DNA from: an uncultured bacterium
GTDB taxonomy: Bacteria; Patescibacteriota; Minisyncoccia; Phycocordibacterales; PALSA-1337
Assembly: GCA_903842025.1 (NCBI GenBank)
Contig: CAIMKX010000042.1
Location: 1-53,838 of the forward strand
Length of the DNA stretch: 53,838 nucleotides
Direction of reading: 5' to 3'
Every line of letters starts with the position of its first letter. The stretch's first letter is position 1. A program made the position numbers and the translations under genes. Shown here in pieces: positions 25,140-33,291 of this stretch. Under the pieces are notes generated by a model that was not told the origin of the DNA, ran no database searches, and saw nothing but the letters and a program-made list of their open reading frames with translations.

Positions 25140-26443
25140 AAACAAAGAGACTACAAATTTCGACTATAGACTTAACAAGCCTAACTTTGGCATTTTGTCT
25201 CTCCTTTTTTCTCCGTTCATCCCCTCTTTCTCTCAAATATTTCGGCCCAATTAATTTCAGCACCACTTCTTATCTTATTTCCTTTGTAACCACTTCCCTC
25301 CTCCTCCTAATAATCTTCGGCACCTTCAAACTCTACCAGATCCGCCTCATCGAACTATCCGCCCGTATCTTCACGGTCCTCAAAGCTCTGGCAGTCTGGA
25401 CATTCATTACCGCCACTTTGATCTATGTTCTCAAGTTTGATTTCTCCCGCGGTTTATTCTTCATGACGGTTGCCTTAACGACAGTATTCATCTGTCTGGC
25501 CCGCTTCTTCCTGTTCAAACATCGTCAGAAAAAGTCAAAAGGCGATAATATTGAAGCGATAATCATCGGGACTGGCGATAGAGCAAGCAGCATTGAAAGG
25601 CAGATCAAGGAAACATTGCCGAATTCAAATTGCAAAAAGTTGGACTTTTCAAATAATAAAACGTCTGATTATCTTGTTTCTCACGCCTCGGCCGACATTT
25701 TCATTGCCGACGAACTCCTATCGCGTGACAAAGTCCTTTCTATTCTAGTTGATGAAAGGTTCAGTCACCACAGTTTCCGAGTCGTCTTGGACGTTTTTCG
25801 GCTGGCTACAGGTGAGATACACCTCAATGACATTGATGAAATTCCTTCAATAGCCTCCAGGAATGAACCTCATTCGGCTTTTAAAATGACAAAAAAAGCG
25901 CTTGATTTGGTCGTTTCTATTACCGGTCTGATCATAACTTCACCGCTCTGGATTCTGATTGCAATCTTGATCAAGCTCGATTCCAAAGGTCCGGTTCTTA
26001 TTAAACAATCCCGGGTCGGCTGGAATGGCCAGCCGTTTACGATTTTCAAATTTCGGACAATGCGTTGTGACGTGCCGCTTTATCAATTGGCGCCACACGA
26101 TCAAACAGATTTTCGCATCACTAGAATCGGTAGATTCCTCCGCCGTTTCAGCCTCGACGAACTTCCACAATTATGGAACATCTTCAAAGGTGAAATGAGC
26201 CTAGTCGGTCCGCGCCCAGAAATGGAGTTTATTGTAAAAAATTACCAGCCTTGGCAGAATTTCCGCCTCAAAGCCAAACCTGGCCTGACCGGCCTTTGGC
26301 AAATCCTAGGGCGCAAAGACATTCCCCTCCATGAGAACCTCGAATACGATTTCTACTATGTCACCAATAGGAGCCTGCTTCTTGATTCGACAATAATTTT
26401 GAAGACAATACCGGCAGTATTATTTGGCAGAGGGGCGTATTGA
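25136..26443 (+). CDS. Undecaprenyl-phosphate sugar phosphotransferase (WbaP/WcaJ-like)
   Basis: Initiates glycan repeat synthesis by moving sugar-1-phosphate onto polyprenyl phosphate. 435 residues. Four N-terminal helices (about 10-125), a CoA-binding-like cytosolic domain (about 140-240), a re-entrant helix (ALDLVVSITGLIITSPLWILIAI), then the catalytic domain: KQSRVGWNGQPFTIFKFRTM, DELPQLWNIFKGEMSLVGPRPE, KPGLTGLWQILGR and final DFYYVTNRSLLLDSTIILKTIPAVLFGRGAY. Last plus-strand gene of the glycan operon. Confidence 0.94.
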   Translation: MKTKRLQISTIDLTSLTLAFCLSFFLRSSPLSLKYFGPINFSTTSYLISFVTTSLLLLIIFGTFKLYQIRLIELSARIFTVLKALAVWTFITATLIYVLKFDFSRGLFFMTVALTTVFICLARFFLFKHRQKKSKGDNIEAIIIGTGDRASSIERQIKETLPNSNCKKLDFSNNKTSDYLVSHASADIFIADELLSRDKVLSILVDERFSHHSFRVVLDVFRLATGEIHLNDIDEIPSIASRNEPHSAFKMTKKALDLVVSITGLIITSPLWILIAILIKLDSKGPVLIKQSRVGWNGQPFTIFKFRTMRCDVPLYQLAPHDQTDFRITRIGRFLRRFSLDELPQLWNIFKGEMSLVGPRPEMEFIVKNYQPWQNFRLKAKPGLTGLWQILGRKDIPLHENLEYDFYYVTNRSLLLDSTIILKTIPAVLFGRGAY

Positions 26444-26448
26444 AAGAT

Positions 26449-26901
26449 TCACTTGTCTTCACTATCAACGAAAGGTTTAATGAATTTTTCGACCAGAATC
26501 TTAAAATAGACCTTGTACAACTCAAAAAACTTTCTTGTTGAGATTACCACCTGGTCCGGAGATAGTTTGTCGTAATCATGAGTAATTTGATTGCGAACTT
26601 TCGCTGATTCCGCTATTTTGTCCGCTAAATCCTGATCTATTATATTTAATGGCACTAATTCATAGAAGGAAGACTTCGATGAATCTGGAACAGTGCCGCC
26701 AAGTTGGTAAATCAGAATCGCGTTTATATCTACCGCTTCATCAACAACCAGCTGAAAAATCCTCTCGATTGAATAAAGCTTGTCTTTATTATCAAGTATT
26801 TGCTTGTTATCCAAAATCAAATATGACTGGAGCTCCGCCAAATAGCCCTGTAAGAGCAAAATTTTTCTATCAAGAGTCTTTTTTACATCTTCATTTATCA
26901 T
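26449..26901 (-). CDS. hepT: HepT-like HEPN toxin (DUF86)
   Basis: 150 residues, all-helical. The RX4HXY motif, RNQITHDY at about residues 104-111, is the ribonuclease signature of HepT toxins. Its start overlaps the stop of the nucleotidyltransferase gene (ATGA at 26898-26901), the standard mntA-hepT order. In characterised systems the antitoxin AMPylates the HEPN Tyr; that chemistry is inferred here. Confidence 0.9.
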   Translation of the reverse strand: MINEDVKKTLDRKILLLQGYLAELQSYLILDNKQILDNKDKLYSIERIFQLVVDEAVDINAILIYQLGGTVPDSSKSSFYELVPLNIIDQDLADKIAESAKVRNQITHDYDKLSPDQVVISTRKFFELYKVYFKILVEKFIKPFVDSEDK

Positions 26902-27290
26902 AGCTGTTCAGCCCATTCAACAAGCCTTTTTTGGCCAAGCTTGCGTAACCAAGCAGTATCCATCCAAACCCAAATAGCATAGAATTTCCATCGAAGAAAC
27001 AATGCGGGCTCGCGTTCATACAGAAGCTTACCATCTACAACTATCGCTCTCATAAGAGTCGGCGATGCCCTACTCAGATCAACGGCAGTAACATCCGTCC
27101 TGCCGAAGGCATTGTCGAGATCAGTCATCACCCTTACTATATCAAATTTGCCCTTGCTGATAACCCCGACATCAACATCACTCTTTGGATGAGTCCTGCC
27201 GGTAGCTTGCGAACCGAAAAGAACGACGAAATCGAGTCCGTGTTTTATGGCCACTTCCGCGATTTTGGGTTTTACAGCTTCGATATCCAT
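26898..27290 (-). CDS. mntA: MntA-like nucleotidyltransferase antitoxin
   Basis: 130 residues from the ATG at 27290, 6 nt after TATAGT; an upstream in-frame extension is rejected. Minimal nucleotidyltransferase motif GSX10DXD: LFGSQATGRTHPKSDVDVGVI, followed by VTAVDLSRASP with the third acidic residue. It pairs with the HepT toxin downstream. The pair sits between the sugar transferase and the O-antigen ligase gene, inside the glycan locus. Confidence 0.9.
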   Translation of the reverse strand: MDIEAVKPKIAEVAIKHGLDFVVLFGSQATGRTHPKSDVDVGVISKGKFDIVRVMTDLDNAFGRTDVTAVDLSRASPTLMRAIVVDGKLLYEREPALFLRWKFYAIWVWMDTAWLRKLGQKRLVEWAEQL

Positions 27291-27296
27291 GCCACA

Positions 27297-27302
27297 ACTA
27301 TA
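27297..27302 (-). promoter_or_regulatory. -10 element of mntA-hepT
   Basis: TATAGT, 6 nt (TGTGGC), ATG. Confidence 0.6.
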
Positions 27303-27325
27303 ACACACTTTTAAGACAAAATCTT

Positions 27326-29239
27326 TTACCTGCTCTTTTCGATTTTATCATTGAAATCGTTGAGTTTTATCAGATTTTCATCAATTGTCCCTGAATTGGG
27401 ATCACTCTTGAACCATAGGGCCTTTTCATACTTGGCATAAATCGGCAGTACCTCATTTATCACATACAAAGCCTCATCATATTTGCCATTTTTTACATCC
27501 AATTCAACCAGCCTGACTTGAGCGTTGAGATCGCTAGCCGGAAAATATTTGATGGCATTCAATAAGTTTTCCCTGTAATTGGTCGCGTCGCCAGCCGCTT
27601 CATATACAACAGCCTTGGCCAGATAATATGACCCGCTTTGAGGGAAAATGTTGATCGCTTTGTTGATGCAATTCAAGGCCGCCACATAATTCTTGGTCAA
27701 GAAATAAACCCGCCAAAGGTCATACCAAGTCGTCGGATCATGAGAATTGATCGAGGCAGATTCAAAATAACTATTGATGGCATTATCAGCATCCCGATTG
27801 GTCAATAGATAAATATCGCCTTTGGCCCGAGCCATATCGGATCTAAGAAGCTGAATTGAGATGATTGATGCGCCGATGATTAAAATAACTAATATGTAAA
27901 CAAGCCATTTTGGCAAATAGGAAACCGACGCACTATTATCTTTCTCATTGTTGTAATCGGTTACGCCTCTAACTTTCTCATTTTTATAATCGGTGGCGCG
28001 ATCATTCAATAAGAATCCATATAATAAACCGGCAAAGACAAAGAATATCAACAGTAAATTGTTCACGCCCCAATCAAAGTCCGTCAGTCCATGAATAGTA
28101 CCAGCGATTAAGGCGGCGTAAATGCTTACAGCCAACCAAGAGAATCTCCGGCGCCTGATAATTAGACCGCGCATTTGCCAGAACAAAGACGCTATAAATA
28201 TCACAAATATCGTCGTAACAATTAACCCCTGCTCAACCAACATCTTGAGTAGCCAGTTGTGTGGATCAGCAAATGAACCGTAGTTCGGATCAGTCTTGTA
28301 TATTCTGAGAGCACTGCCGTAATTCCCCACCCCAAAGCCCGTAAAAGGCTTCTGCAAGAATGTATGCCAGGCATCGTTGAAATAGTGCAGCCTGGCGGTA
28401 AAAGCATTGGTTTCCGCGTCTTGCATGGAAAATACGGCAGCATCGGATAGTTGAGCAGGTTTGGTGTTGAGTTTGGCGAGGAACCAAATTCCAACCGTTA
28501 TTAAAAGAGTTAAAATCAGCAGGATTAGAATTCCCCGCCATTGTCCAAAAAATCCCCCACTCCTCCCTATCAGTCGGGGCAACCCAGTGGACCTGAGCAA
28601 AGCGAAGGAACGGGGGATTTTTGAAAAAACCATTGCACTCACGATCACCCCCGCCACAATCGACACCCAAGTCCCCCTGGAATAAGTCAGTATCAAACTG
28701 GAAAATATTATTGAACCGGACAAGAGCCATAAATACTTTTGCCATTTTGTTTCTTCTGAAAAGATTAAATAGACGCTCAAAAAGAACGGGATTATCAGGA
28801 ATCCCCCGTAAACATTGTGAGTACCAATAAAACTGTTCAACCTGGTATACGAGGTCAGACCTAGTAAAATGAAATTGTAAATCGAAGCAATTCCGAAACC
28901 GGCGGTTAATATGACAAATACTTTTGAGATGTTTGCAATAAATTTATCTTCTTTAGCCAAACATTGGCAGAATAGGAATACGCCCAAATACCCCAGCCAC
29001 CAAATGATTACAGGAACTGAACGGACGAAAACTTGGGAAAACGGCAGAAATATTAGTAAGAAGACGAAGAATGCAATAAAGGCTATATTCGGGATTGTAC
29101 GCTGAATACGTCGATCAAAGCGACTAGCCACAAAGAGGAGAAGTGTTGTAATAAAAACAACATAAATTGCAAGCGAATGAAAAGTGCCACTTAAAAGAAA
29201 TGGTACTAGAAGCAACAGAAGAGTGGCGATAAATGTCAT
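27326..29239 (-). CDS. O-antigen ligase-like (Wzy/WaaL superfamily) membrane protein with TPR tail
   Basis: 637 residues with about 11-12 membrane helices (to about 465), then a soluble C-terminal part with TPR-like helices (NAINSYFESASINSHDPTTWYDLW, ALNCINKAINIFPQSGSYYLAKA). The central loop has the ligase signature region FTGFGVGNYGSALRIY...FADPHNWLLKMLVEQG. Such proteins transfer or polymerise lipid-linked glycan, or glycosylate pilin (PglL). A repeat-derived in-frame segment (SKIPRSFALLRSTGLPRLI onward, about 205-230) sits in a loop between helices. It is next to pilin genes, so pilin glycosylation is possible. Confidence 0.88.
   Translation of the reverse strand: MTFIATLLLLLVPFLLSGTFHSLAIYVVFITTLLLFVASRFDRRIQRTIPNIAFIAFFVFLLIFLPFSQVFVRSVPVIIWWLGYLGVFLFCQCLAKEDKFIANISKVFVILTAGFGIASIYNFILLGLTSYTRLNSFIGTHNVYGGFLIIPFFLSVYLIFSEETKWQKYLWLLSGSIIFSSLILTYSRGTWVSIVAGVIVSAMVFSKIPRSFALLRSTGLPRLIGRSGGFFGQWRGILILLILTLLITVGIWFLAKLNTKPAQLSDAAVFSMQDAETNAFTARLHYFNDAWHTFLQKPFTGFGVGNYGSALRIYKTDPNYGSFADPHNWLLKMLVEQGLIVTTIFVIFIASLFWQMRGLIIRRRRFSWLAVSIYAALIAGTIHGLTDFDWGVNNLLLIFFVFAGLLYGFLLNDRATDYKNEKVRGVTDYNNEKDNSASVSYLPKWLVYILVILIIGASIISIQLLRSDMARAKGDIYLLTNRDADNAINSYFESASINSHDPTTWYDLWRVYFLTKNYVAALNCINKAINIFPQSGSYYLAKAVVYEAAGDATNYRENLLNAIKYFPASDLNAQVRLVELDVKNGKYDEALYVINEVLPIYAKYEKALWFKSDPNSGTIDENLIKLNDFNDKIEKSR
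28546..28626. repeat. CCCCC-palindrome element, short form inside the ligase gene
   Basis: AAAAAATCCCCCAC ... AACGGGGGATTTTTG ends with degenerate interior, read in frame in an extramembrane loop. Confidence 0.8.
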
Positions 29240-29303
29240 TGATTTGATCGGTTAAATTTGTATTCTTTGAATACTATCATTAAATTATTCATAAAGCTTA
29301 TAC

Positions 29304-29333
29304 AAAACAACCTCTCAAACGAGAGGTTGTTTT
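29304..29333 (-). terminator. Intrinsic terminator of the pilin gene
   Basis: 13-bp perfect stem AAAACAACCTCTC/GAGAGGTTGTTTT with a 4-nt loop; T-rich on both strands. It separates the pilin gene from the ligase gene. Confidence 0.85.
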
Positions 29334-29354
29334 GCGAACAAAATCAAGCGAGAT

Positions 29355-29849
29355 TTAGTTTCCGGCTGTCGGACAAGAAGAAGCGTTGTGAGCAATTGCA
29401 GACTGATTTGTTCCACCAGTAGAGTCAATACAGAAATACTTTGTTTGACCCGTACTTGGCAAAGCCCCATAAATAGCATAGGTCTTTACAGGTGCCGCAT
29501 CGGTTACTGCAAACAACATACCACCATTATTACTTGCATCAGTTAACAGTGCGCTAATAACATTCCAAGCCAGAGTTGTACAAGGAGCTGTACCAGAAGT
29601 GCAAAGCCCATTACCATTTGCCCAAGTCGTTGGCGTAACGTTTGCCGCAAGTGCCTGAGCATAGTCTGTGCCACTATAAGATGATTCTGCCTGAGTTCTA
29701 AGCTGTTGAACACTTGAAATAATCCTAGAATCCTTGCCCTTGTTCCTAGCCGAATTCAAGCTCACGAGAACGACGGAGGCCAAGATGCCGATGATGGCGA
29801 TGACGACGAGGAGCTCGATGAGGGTGAAACCTTTTGTATACCTTCTCAT
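29355..29849 (-). CDS. pilA: Type IV major pilin candidate
   Basis: 164 residues. Signal MRRYTKG^[28 protein letters not shown] with Gly-1 and Glu+5. The globular part is Ala/Thr/Ser-rich with Cys pairs (LCTSGTAPC and CIDSTGG...SSC). It has its own -10 (TATAAA, 6 nt before the ATG) and a very strong terminator, consistent with high-level monocistronic expression. A paralogue lies at 18751-19299. Last gene of the core T4P cluster. Confidence 0.87.
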   Translation of the reverse strand: MRRYTKGFTLIELLVVIAIIGILASVVLVSLNSARNKGKDSRIISSVQQLRTQAESSYSGTDYAQALAANVTPTTWANGNGLCTSGTAPCTTLAWNVISALLTDASNNGGMLFAVTDAAPVKTYAIYGALPSTGQTKYFCIDSTGGTNQSAIAHNASSCPTAGN

Positions 29850-29855
29850 AGTATA

Positions 29856-29861
29856 TTTATA
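29856..29861 (-). promoter_or_regulatory. -10 element of pilA
   Basis: TATAAA, 6 nt (TATACT), ATG. Confidence 0.55.
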
Positions 29862-29970
29862 ATTAAGTTACTAATCTATTAATAACGAACCTTTGATGAG
29901 GTTGTTGGGATAATTGTATCATTTTCCTGGGAAATATAGGCGCAACACAGGCTGTGGATAACGGGAGGAT

Positions 29971-30046
29971 AGAGGTAAGAGGTAAGAGATAAGATAAATC
30001 GCATTAAATCTTAACTCTTACCTCTTACTTCTTAACTCTTGGCTCT
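29971..30046. repeat. TAAGAGG-type palindromic repeat (copy 2)
   Basis: AGAGGTAAGAGGTAAGAGAT arm, centre AAATCGCATTAAATC, inverted right arm. Located between pilA and pilC. Confidence 0.8.
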
Positions 30047-30047
30047 C

Positions 30048-31259
30048 CTACTGCGCCCCTGCAATATTATAAATAGGTACGAGCACTGAAGCTAGAAGGA
30101 CGGCCACGCCGCCGCCCAGGAGGACGATCATGGCTGGTTCGATGAGAGAAACGAGCGAATCGACGGCCGTGGTCACTTCACGGGTATAGAAGCCGGCCAA
30201 GGTCTTCAAGATCTGACCGACCTCGCCGGTTTCTTCACCGACTTTGGTCATTTGGACCAAAATGCCGGGAATCTCGTGAGGATTGTTGGAAAGGGATTCT
30301 GACAAGGTCTTGCCGCCTTTGACCGACTCGACGGCGTTCATCATAATCTGCGAATAGATCTTGTTGTTGATGATATTGGCTGTCAGCTCCAAGGCACGAA
30401 TGATCGGGATGCCGGAGGAAAGCATCGTGTTCATATTATCGGCAAAGCGGGACAGGTAGAGTTTGCGGTAAAGAGTGCTGATGTACGGGATATTCATCTT
30501 GAAATGGTCAAAAGCATAGCTTCCGGAAGGAGTGCGAATATAGCGGATCAGGAAGAACACCACCACGACCAAAATGCCGAAAATGAAGAACCCATAACTG
30601 ACCAGGAAGTTGCTGATGCCCATGATGATGACCGTGTAAAATGGCAAAGCCACGTTGGACTCGGTCAAGATGCCGCTGATCTTCGGGATAACCACCGTAA
30701 ACATCAGGATCATGACAGTCAGGAATGTGACGACGACGAAGGCCGGATAGATGAGGGCGCCGCGGACCTTGGAATTGAGTTCGTAGGAGCGATCGAGATA
30801 TTGGGCCAGATATTCAAAGACTTCGTTCAACTTGCCCGACTCTTCGCCGGCCTTGACCATGCTGACGTAGAACTCATTGAAGATCTTGGGATGCTTGGCT
30901 AGAGCCGCCGAAATGGAAGCGCCGCTTTGGAGATCGTCGGCCACATTGCCTAGCTGGACACGCAGGACATTGTTTTCCGTCTCCCCCGCCAGAAGGCGGA
31001 AGACTCTCAAGGCCGAAACCTGGGCCTCGAAAAGGGTGGAGAGTTGGCGGGAAAGGATGACGATATCCTTGTTGCTGACCCTGTCAAGCATAGAGATCTT
31101 CTTTGACAGAAAGGATGACTGGGTTTCCGCGCCCTTGATACCGGCCAAGACCAAGCCCCTTCTCTGCAAGGAAGAAATAGCAACATCGACGTTGATGGCG
31201 TCTATCGAGCCTGATTTCTTGGCTCCTGTTTCATCGATGGCTTCGTAGTTGAAGAGCAT
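30048..31259 (-). CDS. pilC: Type IV pilus inner-membrane platform protein PilC
   Basis: Membrane platform that couples the PilB/PilT ATPases to pilin assembly and disassembly. 403 residues. Two homologous GspF domains (about 70-195 and 270-395) with helices near 165-190, 215-240 and 370-400. Typical RQLSTLFEAQVSALRVFRLLAGE and KVGEETGEVGQILKTLAGFYTREV blocks. The start lies 7 nt after TATAAT. Confidence 0.96.
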   Translation of the reverse strand: MLFNYEAIDETGAKKSGSIDAINVDVAISSLQRRGLVLAGIKGAETQSSFLSKKISMLDRVSNKDIVILSRQLSTLFEAQVSALRVFRLLAGETENNVLRVQLGNVADDLQSGASISAALAKHPKIFNEFYVSMVKAGEESGKLNEVFEYLAQYLDRSYELNSKVRGALIYPAFVVVTFLTVMILMFTVVIPKISGILTESNVALPFYTVIIMGISNFLVSYGFFIFGILVVVVFFLIRYIRTPSGSYAFDHFKMNIPYISTLYRKLYLSRFADNMNTMLSSGIPIIRALELTANIINNKIYSQIMMNAVESVKGGKTLSESLSNNPHEIPGILVQMTKVGEETGEVGQILKTLAGFYTREVTTAVDSLVSLIEPAMIVLLGGGVAVLLASVLVPIYNIAGAQ

Positions 31260-31266
31260 GGTGGTT

Positions 31267-31272
31267 ATTATA
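31267..31272 (-). promoter_or_regulatory. -10 element of pilC
   Basis: TATAAT, 7 nt (AACCACC), ATG. Confidence 0.7.
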
Positions 31273-31314
31273 ACTTATTTTTATCCTACCAGCGAAGGTG
31301 TCAAGTGTATTACT

Positions 31315-31540
31315 AAAAATCCCCCGCCCCTCGCTTCGCTTCGGGGCACCCCCTTTTCCAAAGGGGGATCTTCCAACGTACAGCTAATGTAATACATGTC
31401 GCTATTATTTAATTAATCTTCGGGTTTAAAATCAAACACAAAGAGTGATTAGAGTCAGTGCGAGTTAAATTAAGAAAGTGGTTTGATGGAGAATCCCCCT
31501 TTGGAAAAGGGGGTGCCCCGTAGGGGCGGGGGATTTTTTT
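31315..31540. repeat. MITE-like palindromic element, full copy 3 (core inverted)
   Basis: Same outer and inner palindromes as copies 1 and 2, but the core reads as their reverse complement (TTCCAACGTACAGCTAATGT at the left end). It fills the 301-bp gap between pilC and pilT. Confidence 0.9.
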
Positions 31541-31560
31541 ATTTGAATAACATTCAACTC

Positions 31561-32619
31561 CTACAGCATCCTCTCCAGATTCTTCGGATTCAAGGAATTC
31601 TGATAGGCGCTTTCGACCGAGATCTCCCCCGCCCGGACCAACTCCGCCAAGGAACGGTTCATGTCGATCATGCCTTCCTGGGAACTGGTTTCAATGACCG
31701 TATTGAGTTCATGAGTCCGGCGTTCGCGGATAAGGTTGGAAATGGCGGTATTGTTGATGAGAAGCTCATAAGCCGGGATGAGACCGCCGGAAATGCGCGG
31801 GATCAGGCGCTGGGAGAAGATTCCGGAGAGCGAACCGGCCAACTGGACACGGATCTGATCCTGCTGATTTGGCGGGAAAGAGTCGATGATACGGTCGACG
31901 GTCTGGGCGGCATTGTTGGTGTGTAGCGTAGAGAGAATAAGGTGACCGGTTTCGGCGGCGGTCACGGCCGTGCCGATGGTGATGATGTCGCGCATTTCAC
32001 CGACCATACAGACATCGATGTCCTGGCGGAACATGGCCGTCAGGGCGTTGCTGAAATCAGGCGTGTCGATCCGGACCTCACGCTGGTCGATGACCGACTT
32101 TTTGGAAGTGAAGAGGAATTCGATCGGGTCTTCGATAGTCAGGATATGCTCCGACCTGGTCTGGTTGATGATCTCCACCATGGTCGCCAAAGTCGTGGTC
32201 TTGCCCTGGCCGATCGGGCCGACGGCCAGGAAGAAGCCTTGCCGCTTCCGGGTGAAAGTCTCGAGGATCGGCGGAAGGTTGAGCTCGGCCAAAGTCTTAA
32301 TGTTCTTCGGAATGAGGCGCAAGGCAATGGAAGGCACGCCCTGATGGAAGAAAACGTTGCCGCGGAAGCGGGCATTGGTCAGGCTATAGGAAAAGTCTAC
32401 GCTTTTTTCCTTTTCCAGCAATTCCTTGTTGGCCGGAGAAAGAAGGGCGTTCAGGAAGCCTTTCATGTCAGCTTCGGTCAGGACCGGCTTTTTGAGAAGC
32501 GGAATGAGGTTGGATGAGACGCGGATGATCGGATTGCGTCCGAAGGAAAGGTGGAGATCCGAAGCGCCTTCCTTCAGGATGTGATTTACGAGGTCCTCGA
32601 GTTCGTTTTTGTATTCCAT
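31561..32619 (-). CDS. pilT: Twitching motility ATPase PilT
   Basis: Hexameric ATPase for pilus retraction. 352 residues. N-terminal PAS-like domain, then Walker A GPIGQGKTTT (unusual; most PilT have GPTGSGKST), Asp box ILTIEDPIEFLF, Walker B DIDVCMVGEMRD, His box LILSTLHTNNAAQTVDRII and late AIRNLIRE-like AISNLIRERRTHELN. A TAAGAGG repeat lies directly upstream, so the promoter is unclear. Confidence 0.95.
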   Translation of the reverse strand: MEYKNELEDLVNHILKEGASDLHLSFGRNPIIRVSSNLIPLLKKPVLTEADMKGFLNALLSPANKELLEKEKSVDFSYSLTNARFRGNVFFHQGVPSIALRLIPKNIKTLAELNLPPILETFTRKRQGFFLAVGPIGQGKTTTLATMVEIINQTRSEHILTIEDPIEFLFTSKKSVIDQREVRIDTPDFSNALTAMFRQDIDVCMVGEMRDIITIGTAVTAAETGHLILSTLHTNNAAQTVDRIIDSFPPNQQDQIRVQLAGSLSGIFSQRLIPRISGGLIPAYELLINNTAISNLIRERRTHELNTVIETSSQEGMIDMNRSLAELVRAGEISVESAYQNSLNPKNLERML

Positions 32620-32625
32620 GATAGT

Positions 32626-32736
32626 AGAGTTAAGAGGTAGGAGTTAAGAGATTAGATACCTGCTAATAATTTTTTTGATTTATATAATAGTATTTGTTAA
32701 ATGCGATTAAATCTTAGCTCTTACCTCTTATCTCTC
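32626..32736. repeat. TAAGAGG-type palindromic repeat (copy 3)
   Basis: AGAGTTAAGAGGTAGGAGTT arm and inverted CTTACCTCTTATCTC arm around an AT-rich centre, between pilT and the response regulator. Confidence 0.75.
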
Positions 32737-32742
32737 TGTTAT

Positions 32743-33141
32743 TTAACTCTTCTTGCTCGAGCATATCTTCTCCACCTCCTTCAGGACTTCCGAAGGGATC
32801 GTCGTCGCTTTGACTATGTATCCGTCGACGTTCATCTTCCTAGCGCGGGCGACGTCATCAGGAGAACCTTGGTTGGTGAGCATGATGATAACCGCCTGAG
32901 GGACCAATTTCTCCGTCCGAACGGCCGTCACCATTTCGAGGCCGTCCATGGTCGGCATGACGATGTCGGCCATGATAATGTCCGGAACGTAGCCGTCACG
33001 AAGCATTTTCAACCCGACCGTGGTCGAATCGGCGGTCTTGACTTCATAGCCGGCCTTGCCAAATTTGAGGCTGTACATGTCGAGAAGGAATGTGTCGTCA
33101 TCGATGAGGAGAATCTTCTTTTGGTTGGGTTGGTCGGCCAT
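32743..33141 (-). CDS. Single-domain response regulator (CheY-like)
   Basis: 132 residues, receiver domain only. Acidic pair in LLIDDDTFLLDMY, phospho-acceptor Asp in PDIIMADIVMP, conserved Thr/Ser in IIMLTNQG and Lys near YIVKATT. No output domain, so it acts by protein contact, plausibly on the PilB/PilT motors between whose genes it lies. The histidine kinase at 48522-49799 is a candidate donor, but no linkage is visible. Confidence 0.93.
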   Translation of the reverse strand: MADQPNQKKILLIDDDTFLLDMYSLKFGKAGYEVKTADSTTVGLKMLRDGYVPDIIMADIVMPTMDGLEMVTAVRTEKLVPQAVIIMLTNQGSPDDVARARKMNVDGYIVKATTIPSEVLKEVEKICSSKKS

Positions 33142-33210
33142 GGGATTGTTATGTATCGGATACTATTATACAGCGTAAACGCCTGGCGTGTCATCCCCAG
33201 TGGAAGAATA

Positions 33211-33291
33211 GAGTTAAGAGGTAGGAGATAAGAGTTTAGATTTAATCGCAGTGTGTTTATCTTACCTCTTATCTCTTAACTCTTACCTCTA
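33211..33291. repeat. TAAGAGG-type palindromic repeat (copy 4)
   Basis: GAGTTAAGAGGTAGGAGATA arm and inverted TTATCTCTTAACTCTTACC arm with TTTAATCGCA in the centre, between the response regulator and pilB. Confidence 0.8.
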
